DNA from: JBJXGC01 sp046154545
Lineage (GTDB): Bacteria; Chloroflexota; Dehalococcoidia; Tepidiformales; Tepidiformaceae
Length of the DNA: 34,865 bases
Assembly (NCBI GenBank): GCA_046154545.1
Contig: JBJXGC010000036.1
Location: 1 to 34,865, forward strand
Reading direction: 5' to 3'
The notes below the pieces were generated by a model that ran no database searches, was not told the DNA's origin, and saw only the letters and a program-made list of their open reading frames with translations. Position numbers and translations under genes: made by a program. This document shows, in pieces, positions 15,805 through 22,910 of this stretch. Within the stretch, counting starts at the first letter, position 1; each line of letters begins with the position of its first letter.

Positions 15805-16758
15805 GAGGAAGGCGCCCGCGCTCAGCGCGCTCGAGACAGCGACGGTGCCAAAGAGACCGTCGCGGCCGAAGAACCGGGCTGCACGCGGCGCCAGCGAGAG
15901 CGCCACGACTCCTGTGAGACCCACCAGGGCGGCCTGTGGCGCGTGTCCTGTGGCAACCAGCACCACGGCGCCGATGGACAGGCCCGCGCCCAGGGCGCCA
16001 ATGGAGATGGCGAACGCCGCCCGGCCGCCGGCCCGCTGAGCGATGCCGCGCACGCCAGCGCGGCGGTCGGCCGCGATGTCCGGGTGTTGATTCGCAAGGT
16101 GCACGGCCAGCCCGAGGAGGCCGCCGATCGGGAAAACCCACCAGAGGAGGGGCTCCCAGCGGTCGAGCGCGCCGAACACCCAGACCGGGATGAGTGGGAA
16201 GGCAAGCACCATCGGCAGCCAGCTCAGGACCGTCCGCTTGAGGAACAGGTCGTAGAGGAGGCCACAGTGCAGCCCTGCCACGCCGACGAGCCAGGGGCCC
16301 GTGCCGAAGGAGGCGGTGACGACAAGGCCCAGCCCGGAGAACGCGGCCGCCAGGAAGGTGGCCGTCCGGGGCGGCAGGACGCCACTGGCGACGGGCTTCC
16401 AGGGCTTCGACCGGGCGTCAGCGTCGCGGTCGGCCACGTCGTTAGCGAGGCCGATAGCGAACTGGAGGCAGAGCATGCCGAGCCCGAGCCGCGCAACCGC
16501 CGAAGGCGGCGGCGATTGGTCAGCGATGAAGACGATGCCGACCGTCACCAGCGCGACAAGCAACGATGGAAACGGATGCACCGCCCGGACCGCAAGGAGG
16601 TAGCGGCCCAGGCCATTGCCCGGCGGGGGCGGAGCTTTGGCGCGCGCTCCGGCAGCCGGGCCCGCCGGCCTCGTGCTCGGACGGCGGCTACGGTCACGTC
16701 GCTTACTGATAGACGGGCTGCCCCTGCGCCGCCTGGTCGCGGACGGTCTTGAGGTCAC
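15793..16758 (-). CDS. UbiA family prenyltransferase
   Basis: This integral membrane protein of about 321 residues attaches a polyprenyl chain to an aromatic or other acceptor. The first Asp-rich motif NDVADRDADARSKPWKPVASG (split: NDVADRDAD then KPWKPVASG) and the second, NQHPDIAADRRAG, bind Mg-diphosphate; eight to nine hydrophobic helices surround them. The frame opens at ATG 16794, but GTG 16758 has a GGGAG site at proper distance and is preferred; either start lies inside the aldolase gene (56 bp overlap). The first ~50 residues are Arg/Pro/Ser-rich and probably disordered. The acceptor (quinone, chlorophyll-type or archaeal-like lipid) cannot be decided. Confidence 0.87.
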   Translation of the reverse strand: MTSRPSATRRRRGSPSISKRRDRSRRPSTRPAGPAAGARAKAPPPPGNGLGRYLLAVRAVHPFPSLLVALVTVGIVFIADQSPPPSAVARLGLGMLCLQFAIGLANDVADRDADARSKPWKPVASGVLPPRTATFLAAAFSGLGLVVTASFGTGPWLVGVAGLHCGLLYDLFLKRTVLSWLPMVLAFPLIPVWVFGALDRWEPLLWWVFPIGGLLGLAVHLANQHPDIAADRRAGVRGIAQRAGGRAAFAISIGALGAGLSIGAVVLVATGHAPQAALVGLTGVVALSLAPRAARFFGRDGLFGTVAVSSALSAGAFLSAV

Positions 16759-17488
16759 GCGCGGCTCCCGCGGCGATGGCGCCCGCGTCGCCACTAACGG
16801 TGATCATCTGGAAGCCGCCCGCTGCCCGTTTCGCCGCAAGCGCAGCAGACGAGTGGATTCCCGGCGTTACGTTGTGACGGCGACAGGTCTCGACAATCTT
16901 CTTCAACGCCCCATCGAAGACATCGCCGGGATTGTCCATGCCCGGCGGCAATCCGAGCGTGATGCTCAGGTCAGCGGGGCCGACGTACACCGCGTCGATA
17001 CCGGGTACTGCGAGAATGTCGTCCAGGTTGTCCACGGCCCGTTGCGTCTCGATCATCGGGATGCAGGCGATCTGCTCGTTGGCGTGGGCGTAGTAGTCGG
17101 GACCGGCGTAATACGCCGCCCGGATAGGGCCAAAGCTGCGCGCCCCCAGCGGGTGATAACGGCAGGCAGCGACCGCGGCCCTCGCCTCTTCGGCGCTGTT
17201 CACCATCGGGATGATCACCCCATAGGCGCCCGCGTCGAGCACCTTGCCAATGATCCCGATCTCGTTCCAGGGCACCCGCACGAAGGGGATCGTGGGCGTC
17301 GTCGAAATCGCCTGGAGCATCGTCACCGCCGCCTGGTAGTCGATGAGGCCGTGCTGCATGTCGATGTTGATCCAGTCGAACCCCTGGCTCGCCATGATCT
17401 CCGCCGAGAACGCATTCGGGATGGAGAGCCACGTACCGTAGGTGACCTCACCCCGCTTCCACCTGGCCAACGGTGTGTTTTCGCGCAT
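16703..17488 (-). CDS. HpcH/HpaI family aldolase
   Basis: This 261-residue class II aldolase cleaves or forms 2-keto-hydroxy acids. Family motifs: TWLSIPNAFSAEIMASQGFDW, NIDMQHGLIDY (catalytic His), PFVRVPW (substrate Arg), GAYGVIIPMVNSAEEA, IPMIETQRAVDNL (metal Glu) and YVGPADLS (metal Asp). Length is normal. ATG has a GGAGG site. It follows the 2-hydroxyacid dehydrogenase by 19 nt and overlaps UbiA. The pair suggests handling of small keto/hydroxy acids such as pyruvate, glyoxylate or tartronate semialdehyde; the actual substrate is not visible. Confidence 0.92.
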   Translation of the reverse strand: MRENTPLARWKRGEVTYGTWLSIPNAFSAEIMASQGFDWINIDMQHGLIDYQAAVTMLQAISTTPTIPFVRVPWNEIGIIGKVLDAGAYGVIIPMVNSAEEARAAVAACRYHPLGARSFGPIRAAYYAGPDYYAHANEQIACIPMIETQRAVDNLDDILAVPGIDAVYVGPADLSITLGLPPGMDNPGDVFDGALKKIVETCRRHNVTPGIHSSAALAAKRAAGGFQMITVSGDAGAIAAGAARDLKTVRDQAAQGQPVYQ

Positions 17489-17507
17489 GTTGTTACCTCC
17501 TATTTCT

Positions 17508-18485
17508 TCAGTGCTTCAGTGCCCGCGGCAGCGCGTCCGGATTCACGCATGCCGGTGGAGTCTTTCCCTGGATCACGGCCTCGAAGTTCGCGAGGCTCAG
17601 TTCGAGCATGGCCGCACGGGTCTCGACCGTGGCCGAGGCGACGTGCGGGAGGAGTATCACGTTAGGCGCCGTGAGGATCGGCGCGTCAGGCCGTGGTGGC
17701 TCCACTTCGACCACGTCCAGCGCGGCGCCAGCGAGCTGGCCGGCCTTAAGCGCTTCAACGAGCGCGAGTTCGTCCACCACCGGGCCACGGGCCGTATTCA
17801 CCAGCCAGGCCGTGGGCTTCATCCGGGCGAACTCCGGCTGGCCAAGGAAGTGGGTCGTTTCCTGCGTGAGGTTCGTGTGGACGCTCACGATGTCCGATTC
17901 GGCCATGAGGTCAAGGAGGGGGCGATATCGTGCGTCGTCGCCCGGCCCCGGGTCGGTGAACAGGTCGTAAAAGATGATCCGCATACCGAACGCCCGGGCG
18001 CGCTTGGCGGCGGCCCGGCCGATGCGGCCATAGCCCACGATTCCCAGCGTCTTCCCCGCGATATCGAAGCCCAGGCCCGGGCCCGGTTCGCGCCCGGCCC
18101 AGCCGCCCGAGCGGACGTAGTCGCTGTTTTCGATGAGCCGCCGCGAGGCCGCGAGGATGAGCGCGATCGTCAGGTCCGCCACGGCGTCGTTGAGGACCCC
18201 TGGCGTGTTGCAGATGGCGATACCGCGGCGATTCGCCTCCTCCAGGTCAACGTTGTTGTAGCCGACGCCGAATCCGGACACCACGCGCAGGCGGGGCGCA
18301 GCCGCGAACAGCTCGGCGTTGACCGGGAGCGCGTTGGAACAGAGGAGGCCTTCAGCGTCCGCCAGGCGCGCGAGCAGCTCAGCCCGCGGGAGGCCGGCGC
18401 ACATGTCGAGCGAGGCGACGCGAGCGAGCCGCTCGGCGGCCTTCGCCTCCAGGCTCAAGGTGATAACGGCTGGGGGAAGCGCCAC
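17508..18485 (-). CDS. D-isomer 2-hydroxyacid dehydrogenase
   Basis: This 325-residue NAD(P)H enzyme reduces 2-keto acids such as glyoxylate, hydroxypyruvate or pyruvate. The coenzyme motif VGYGRIGRAAAKRA, the substrate Arg in VNTARGPVVDE, the catalytic Glu in VVEVEPP and the His in LPHVASAT are all present and in order. GTG start with GGAGGG upstream. It leads an operon with the aldolase and UbiA. Its divergent neighbour across 205 bp is the CHAP-like protein. Confidence 0.92.
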   Translation of the reverse strand: MALPPAVITLSLEAKAAERLARVASLDMCAGLPRAELLARLADAEGLLCSNALPVNAELFAAAPRLRVVSGFGVGYNNVDLEEANRRGIAICNTPGVLNDAVADLTIALILAASRRLIENSDYVRSGGWAGREPGPGLGFDIAGKTLGIVGYGRIGRAAAKRARAFGMRIIFYDLFTDPGPGDDARYRPLLDLMAESDIVSVHTNLTQETTHFLGQPEFARMKPTAWLVNTARGPVVDELALVEALKAGQLAGAALDVVEVEPPRPDAPILTAPNVILLPHVASATVETRAAMLELSLANFEAVIQGKTPPACVNPDALPRALKH

Positions 18486-18562
18486 GTTTACCCTCCGTCC
18501 GCCGCGGAGGCTACGCGCTTCTGGCGATGACCGCTACCCGGCATCGTGACGGCGGCACGGCC

Positions 18563-18636
18563 GGGCAAACCCGCAACCTTCGCCTGAAGCCTGTGTAAAC
18601 GCAGGGCAAACGGGGTGTTCGGGTTTGCCACTTGCG
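18563..18636 (+). repeat. GGGCAAAC direct repeats and hairpin upstream of the CHAP/SH3 gene
   Basis: GGGCAAAC occurs at 18563-18570 and 18604-18611. The second copy pairs with GTTTGCC (18623-18629), and flanking CGCA (18600-18603) pairs with TGCG (18633-18636), making an 11-bp interrupted stem with an 11-nt loop. It lies in the 205-bp divergent region between the 2-hydroxyacid dehydrogenase and the secreted CHAP-like protein. It could be an operator pair or an RNA leader element. The remainder of the gap holds only a GAAGGA ribosome site (18679-18684). Confidence 0.5.
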
Positions 18637-18690
18637 GGGTCGTCCGGTAGCTTCCGCGTAGGCCTAATGGCCCTTGACGAAGGATGATCT

Positions 18691-19590
18691 ATGCCGATGT
18701 CCCCGCACCGGCCCACCCTCGCCGGACTGTTCCTGCTGTTTTTGGGCGTCGTTGCCCTCGGTGGAGCTGCCGCCGCATCCGCCGAACCGGGTGCGAACAC
18801 GGGCCACCCCATCGTCCAAACCGCCCTCAAGTACGAGGGGACCTGGCAAGACCAGTGCTGGATTTTCGTCAAGAAAGTCGTCTTCGAAGCGACCGGACAG
18901 GAAATGGGCTACGACTACCGCCTCGGCTTCCTCGAAGCGGGCGCGGTGGAAGTTTCCAGCGAGGACGCGCGGGCTGGCGACATCATCCAGATAGCCGACG
19001 ACGCCTACACCCTGCCCGACGCCGATTACGACGGCCTCCACACGTTCATTATCGTCGCGAACCGCGGCGATGGCGTCTTCGATGGCATCGACTCCAACAG
19101 CAATTTCGACGGCATGGTCCGGCTTCGCGAAGGGTATGTGCCGGGCGATGCGGCGGCCCGCTACGGCCTGGACTTCCACATCTACCGCTTCCCGGCGGGC
19201 GCCTCGCCACAATCGGCGGCCAACGCCGAGGGCGCCCCGGCTACGGTCACCCTCGCCAGGGGCGACCGTGCCGTCGTCGCCTCGCCTGAAGGGTTGAACC
19301 TTCGCAACGCCCCGGGGATCGACCAGCCGGTCATCGCCGTGCTCAAGGATAAGACGGCCGTGACGGTCATCTCGGAGGCGCCCGTAACCCTGAATGGCCG
19401 CAAGTGGCTTAGTGTGCGGACGCCGGTCGGGGACGGCTGGGTGGCCGCGGACTTCGTCCGGCCACATCCAGGGGGTCCGGTAACAGCCTCGGGCAACACC
19501 ACTGACACGCCGGGCGGCAGCCAGGGCCAGGGCAGGCCCCTCACCCGCTACCGCGTCGTCGTCGCTTCCGTGGCCATCAGCGGCGACTGA
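18691..19590 (+). CDS. Secreted CHAP-like amidase/peptidase with SH3b domain
   Basis: This 299-residue protein has a signal peptide (about 1-31, AAAASA end). Residues 40-170 resemble a CHAP/NlpC-type cysteine hydrolase: QCWIFVKKVV with Cys56, ARAGDIIQIADD, then GLHTFIIV with His117, the expected Cys-His pair and strand order, although the match is distant. Residues about 193-258 form a bacterial SH3 domain (EGLNLRNAP ... KWLSVRTPVGDGWVAADFV), which binds cell-wall peptide. The tail is Gly/Thr-rich. The product is probably a wall-active hydrolase or a wall-bound relative that has lost activity. ATG has a GAAGGA site 6 nt upstream. Confidence 0.75.
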   Translation: MPMSPHRPTLAGLFLLFLGVVALGGAAAASAEPGANTGHPIVQTALKYEGTWQDQCWIFVKKVVFEATGQEMGYDYRLGFLEAGAVEVSSEDARAGDIIQIADDAYTLPDADYDGLHTFIIVANRGDGVFDGIDSNSNFDGMVRLREGYVPGDAAARYGLDFHIYRFPAGASPQSAANAEGAPATVTLARGDRAVVASPEGLNLRNAPGIDQPVIAVLKDKTAVTVISEAPVTLNGRKWLSVRTPVGDGWVAADFVRPHPGGPVTASGNTTDTPGGSQGQGRPLTRYRVVVASVAISGD

Positions 19591-19656
19591 CCACAGCCAC
19601 CGGTCTGGTACGCTCAAGTCGGCGGCCCATCCACTTCCTCCAGAGACGTACGTCCA

Positions 19657-21360
19657 TTGATCAATCAACTCCGGCCCGGCCAGACGGAGGCGCTTTCGCG
19701 ATGGGCGGACGCCATCCGGGGCGGTTCACGCGTCGAACTTGTGGTAGTACCCGTCGGTTATGGAAAGACGGTGATCGGCGTCGGCTCGTTCGAAGTGGCG
19801 GCCAACCTTGGCGTCGCCGACACCTGCCTCTACCTCACGCCGACGGACGTCCTCCGGTCGCAGGTCTACGGTGGTGTGTCGAAAGCGCTCGAAATGATCG
19901 GGAGCAGCCGGCCGATCCGCAAGATCCTGGCCGACAATGCGGCTCTCGGACGGATTGAGGCTGGCGCCGCGAACTTCATCGTCGCGACCTACCAGCAAGT
20001 GGTGGCCGCGCCGCGCGGCTATGTGGCCCTCGGGAAGTCGCGGCGGCTGCACATCGTCTGTGACGAGGCCCATCACCTGGGCGAGCGGGGGCGCTGGGCT
20101 GAGGCCATCTCGCAGATCCCGGCAGCCTCCCAGATCTTGCTTTCGGCCACTCCCGTGCGGCGGGACCGGGACGCGATCGCGAGCGCGAGGTACGTGGCCG
20201 GTGAGGACGGCTTCCAGGTGATCGAGCCCCTCCTCGACGTCTCCATGCGCCAGGCCTGGAAGGAGCGGCGCATCCTCAAGCACCTCAACGTCCAGATGAA
20301 GGACTACGCCGTCCAGCTCCGGAACGCCGAGGGCGAGACCCTCGAGTTCACCGCCTCGGAGATGGCCGAACTCCCCGACTTCGACCAGCGTTGCGTGCGG
20401 CAGCAGCTGCGCTGGAACGAGGACTACGTGGCGCCCCTGGTCCGTGAGTTCGCCCGTACGCTCCAGGCGAAGATGGGGATGGCGCCGAACCGGCACCAGG
20501 GCCTCGTCTTCGCGGCGACGACGGAGCACGCCAACCACCTCGCCCGGGTGTTCGAGCGATACCATCCGGAGCTGCGTTGCGTCGTCGTGCACAGCGTGGC
20601 GATCAGTGACGCCGCAAACGACCGCTCGATGCGGGAGTTCCACGCCGGGCGGTACGACGTCCTCATCCAGGTGAAGAAGGCCTCCGAAGGGTTCGACCGG
20701 CCGGCGGTGAGCGTCCTCCTCAAGCTCGATGCGGTCTTCAGCCGGGAGCCGGTAATCCAGCAGTTGGGACGCGGATTACGGTTCAACCATGAGCTGCCAG
20801 AGTCCCAGAACCTCCTGAACGTCTTCATCGGCCGGGACCCTCGATTGGCCGGGATGATCGAACTGCTCGAACGCGAGGCTCCACCGGCCCCCCTGGCCCT
20901 GAACCCGGCAGGCCTCCCGATCGGCGTCGATGAACCGGCGGATGTCGAAGTCGACGAGGACGACGCCGTCGATCTCGACCGCCCGGAAGTGCTCGCCGTG
21001 GCCGAGGCCGGGGACGTGCACATGGACCACACAGGCGCCTATGTGGATGGTCAGCAGCTCGCCTTCTTCGGGGTGAGCAGCCCACCACCGGCGGCCCGGA
21101 CGATCACGCCAACAGCAGCCGTGGCCGCGGTTGAAGACCTGGATGCGGCCCTCCGGGAAGCGATCGAATACTGCCGCTCGTGGACGAACCGGGCGGCCCG
21201 GGCGCGGACCGGACGGCGGGGGCCGGCGGAGAACCATCACGCCGCCCTGAACCTCCAGTATGCGCGAGAGAGCGGCCGCCGCGGGGCCCTGAGCACCGCC
21301 GCCGAGTACCGGGCGAAGGGCGATTGGATGAAGCGCCAGTACAGCGCCCTCATCAGTTAG
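19657..21360 (+). CDS. SF2 DEAD/DEAH-box helicase, restriction-type
   Basis: This 567-residue protein is a predicted ATP-dependent DNA or RNA translocase. Motifs: an early LRPGQTEAL Q-motif-like stretch, Walker A VPVGYGKT (31-38), motif Ia near YLTPTD, Walker B CDEAHH (135-140), motif III LLSATPVR (161-168) and motif VI QLGRGLR (369-375). These match SF2 enzymes related to type I/III restriction and Rad25-like helicases. The C-terminal 180 residues contain an acidic stretch (EPADVEVDEDDAVDLD) and a helical tail and show no known nuclease. TTG 19657 is the only start that keeps the N-terminal motif; there is no ribosome site. No methylase or specificity gene is nearby. Confidence 0.85.
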   Translation: MINQLRPGQTEALSRWADAIRGGSRVELVVVPVGYGKTVIGVGSFEVAANLGVADTCLYLTPTDVLRSQVYGGVSKALEMIGSSRPIRKILADNAALGRIEAGAANFIVATYQQVVAAPRGYVALGKSRRLHIVCDEAHHLGERGRWAEAISQIPAASQILLSATPVRRDRDAIASARYVAGEDGFQVIEPLLDVSMRQAWKERRILKHLNVQMKDYAVQLRNAEGETLEFTASEMAELPDFDQRCVRQQLRWNEDYVAPLVREFARTLQAKMGMAPNRHQGLVFAATTEHANHLARVFERYHPELRCVVVHSVAISDAANDRSMREFHAGRYDVLIQVKKASEGFDRPAVSVLLKLDAVFSREPVIQQLGRGLRFNHELPESQNLLNVFIGRDPRLAGMIELLEREAPPAPLALNPAGLPIGVDEPADVEVDEDDAVDLDRPEVLAVAEAGDVHMDHTGAYVDGQQLAFFGVSSPPPAARTITPTAAVAAVEDLDAALREAIEYCRSWTNRAARARTGRRGPAENHHAALNLQYARESGRRGALSTAAEYRAKGDWMKRQYSALIS

Positions 21361-21414
21361 GGCGAGGTGTCGCTTCGGGACGCCGGTCGGCGCGCCGGTC
21401 CAACGCCGCGGTGG

Positions 21415-21444
21415 TTGTCGGAGCCCGAAGCGGACATGTATGCT
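21415..21444 (+). promoter_or_regulatory. Promoter of vapBC (TTGTCG, 18 bp, TATGCT)
   Basis: A -35-like TTGTCG (21415-21420), an 18-bp spacer and TATGCT (21439-21444) end 7 nt before ATG 21452, implying a leaderless mRNA. The RHH antitoxin would be expected to bind here, but I see no clear palindrome. Confidence 0.5.
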
Positions 21445-21451
21445 TTTGCAC

Positions 21452-21709
21452 ATGAAGACTCGGACGACAATCAACCTCAGCGAAGACCTTTACCGCGAGG
21501 CGAAAGTGATCGCCGCCACTTCGGGGTGCACGTTGACGCAGGTGTTCGAAGAGGCGCTGCGCGAATCGTTCGCGCAACGCCGGCAGCCGCGGGTTCAACA
21601 GCCGTTCAGGCTGATCACGTTCGATGGCGGTGGCGTGATGCCGGGCGTGAACTTGGACGATAGCTCCCAGTTGCTCGAACTCTCCGAGAAGCCATTTGCA
21701 GACGCCTGA
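21452..21709 (+). CDS. vapB: VapB-type antitoxin, ribbon-helix-helix
   Basis: This 85-residue protein starts KTRTTINLSEDLYREAKVIA, the strand-helix pattern of MetJ/Arc-type RHH DNA-binding domains; the C-terminal part, with ITFDGGG and PGVNLDDSSQLLEL, is the type of tail that binds and blocks the PIN toxin. ATG 21452 follows a -10 hexamer; an upstream in-frame start at 21440 would lie inside it. It overlaps vapC by 14 bp. It probably represses its own promoter as the VapBC complex. Confidence 0.88.
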   Translation: MKTRTTINLSEDLYREAKVIAATSGCTLTQVFEEALRESFAQRRQPRVQQPFRLITFDGGGVMPGVNLDDSSQLLELSEKPFADA

Positions 21710-22121
21710 CGTCAACATTCTGGTGAACGCCCATCGCGTTGACTCGGTCTTTCACGACGTATGCCGACGATGGCTGGAGATGGCGATCGACGGAGCCGAG
21801 CACCTGGCGCTCACCCACCATGCGCTGGCCGGGTTCGTGCGTATTGCGACGAACCGTCGCGCGTTTGCGATTCCGACGCCGCGAGCCACGGCGTTCGCCG
21901 TGTGCACGGAACTCTTGGGCCATCCGAACATCATCGTGGCGGCGCCGGGGCCCGCATTTTGGACGCTATTCGCAGGAGTTTGCGACGAAGCGAACCTCAT
22001 GGGGCCGGACATCTCCGACGCCTACCTTGCGGCGCTTGCCATCGAACACAGCCTCGAGTTTGTCACCACCGACCGGGGCTTCCGCCGCTTCAGTGGCCTG
22101 AGGCTCACGCTGCTCGGCTAA
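21696..22121 (+). CDS. vapC: VapC-type PIN-domain toxin ribonuclease
   Basis: This 141-residue PIN-domain RNase begins QTPDVNILVNAHRVDS with the first catalytic Asp, has an Asp-Ala pair in GPDISDAYLAALAIE and a final acidic motif VTTDRGFRRF. These are the residues that hold Mg in PIN nucleases, so the toxin looks intact. The TTG start lies 14 bp inside vapB. Toxins of this subgroup cleave tRNA or rRNA in other bacteria; the target here is unknown. The pair stands alone between the helicase and the AhpD-like gene. Confidence 0.88.
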   Translation: MQTPDVNILVNAHRVDSVFHDVCRRWLEMAIDGAEHLALTHHALAGFVRIATNRRAFAIPTPRATAFAVCTELLGHPNIIVAAPGPAFWTLFAGVCDEANLMGPDISDAYLAALAIEHSLEFVTTDRGFRRFSGLRLTLLG

Positions 22122-22142
22122 CGGCGAGCGCCCCGGCTGTCG

Positions 22143-22664
22143 CTACGGCGCCTCCTGGCCGGGGGCGAGGCCGAAGGTGTGGATCAGCCGGCCGAAGCCC
22201 ATGTAGCTCACCACGGCCCAGGCGATCTCCACGATCTGCTCCTCGGTGTAATGCTGGAGCAGGTCGTTGAAGAGCTCCTGGTCGATGTTGTTGTGGTCGA
22301 TGAAGAGGCGCTCGGCATAGCCGAAGGCGGCCTTCTCGGCGTCGGTGAAGTCGTGGTCGCTCCAGGAGCTAATGCGGGCGACGGTATCCTCTTCGAGGGT
22401 CTCTCCTCCCCCTGACAGGGGGATGCGGGCGGCCTGTCAGAAGGCGCAGGCGTTGAGCTGAGCGACGCGCAGGCGGACCATCTCCTTCAGGCGGGCGGAG
22501 ACGGACCCGTCCCGGATGACGGGGCGGTACCAGTCATACCAGAGGTCGAGGAGCTTCGCGTTGTGCCCGAAGACGCGGGTGACGGGGTCGTGGCGGCCGC
22601 GGTACTTCTCGGGGAGTTCGGCGTCGGTGGCGTAACGGAGGCGGGGCGTGGGGATGTCGGTCAT
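22143..22664 (-). CDS. AhpD-like/carboxymuconolactone decarboxylase family selenoprotein (UGA at codon 76)
   Basis: Read through one in-frame TGA, this gene gives 173 residues ending in TAG. The first 75 residues (ATG 22664) end with KEMVRLRVAQLNACAF, the start of the CMD/AhpD redox motif, where family members have Cys-x-x-Cys. The next codon (22439-22437) is TGA exactly at the second Cys, giving Cys73-Ala-Phe-Sec76. The frame then continues with QAARIP, LEEDTVARISSW, FTDAEKAAFGYAERL and EEQIVEIAWAVVSYMGFGRLIHTFGL, the rest of the family fold. A hairpin meeting bacterial SECIS rules follows the TGA. AhpD-like proteins are peroxidase-system or thiol-redox proteins. The -10-like TACAAT 7 nt before the ATG implies a leaderless mRNA. 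A Cys-to-stop mutation or sequence error is the alternative. Confidence 0.82.
22407..22439 (-). promoter_or_regulatory. Candidate bacterial SECIS element with its UGA
   Basis: In the mRNA, UGA (22439-22437) is followed after 19 nt by a 5-nt loop UGUCA (22417-22413) on a 6-bp stem UCCCCC/GGGGGA (22423-22418 and 22412-22407). Known bacterial SECIS hairpins have a G in the first two loop positions and lie about 16-37 nt after the UGA; both hold here. A competing fold pairs UGACAG (22439-22434) with CUGUCA (22418-22413), which would enclose the UGA itself. Confidence 0.65.
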
Positions 22665-22671
22665 GGGCCGG

Positions 22672-22677
22672 ATTGTA
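22672..22677 (-). promoter_or_regulatory. Candidate -10 element of the AhpD-like gene, leaderless layout
   Basis: TACAAT on the minus strand, 7 nt before ATG 22664. This spacing supports 22664 as the true start and argues against the longer upstream frame. The rest of the 246-bp gap up to 22910 holds no gene I can support; a GATAAT with a preceding TG (22726-22734, plus strand) could be a stray promoter. Confidence 0.5.
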
Positions 22678-22910
22678 CCCGACCCGGGAGGGGAAGGTGC
22701 GCCTGGAAGGAAGCCCCACCCCCGGTGTGATAATCCTGGACGGAAAGCGCCCGGTGCAGCCCGGCAACAGGGCGCCGAGCGTGCGCAGCAAGGCGTGGAG
22801 GCGGGGAGCTGCCTGCAATGTGCGCATCGCGCTCGGGACTGAAACAGGCGACGAACGTTCATCTGTACTTGATGCGCGGGCCGCGGTGACCGATCGTGGC
22901 TAAGGCTGCG

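Noticed and set aside
18546..18656. Resemblance to a cyclic di-GMP riboswitch (CACG ... GGGCAAACC ... CCGGTAG)
   Set aside because: The second conserved part (ACGCAAAGCC with the GNRA loop) is missing and the stems do not form in order. Only the simple hairpin is supported; an Rfam scan would decide.
22700..22726. GGAAGGAAGC followed by GGTGTG, like the conserved part of SRP RNA
   Set aside because: The bases around the GGAA cannot form the closing stem of the SRP tetraloop (CCT against GGA) and no long outer helix exists. The match is by chance.
22437..22862. Longer N-terminal extension of the AhpD-like gene (start near 22862)
   Set aside because: The added 66 residues are Arg/Pro/Cys-rich and unlike the family; the -10 hexamer and normal start lie at 22664.
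22665..22910. Searched for tRNA-Sec or another RNA gene near the Sec codon
   Set aside because: No cloverleaf, TCA anticodon loop or CCA end could be found; the selenocysteine genes must lie elsewhere if present.
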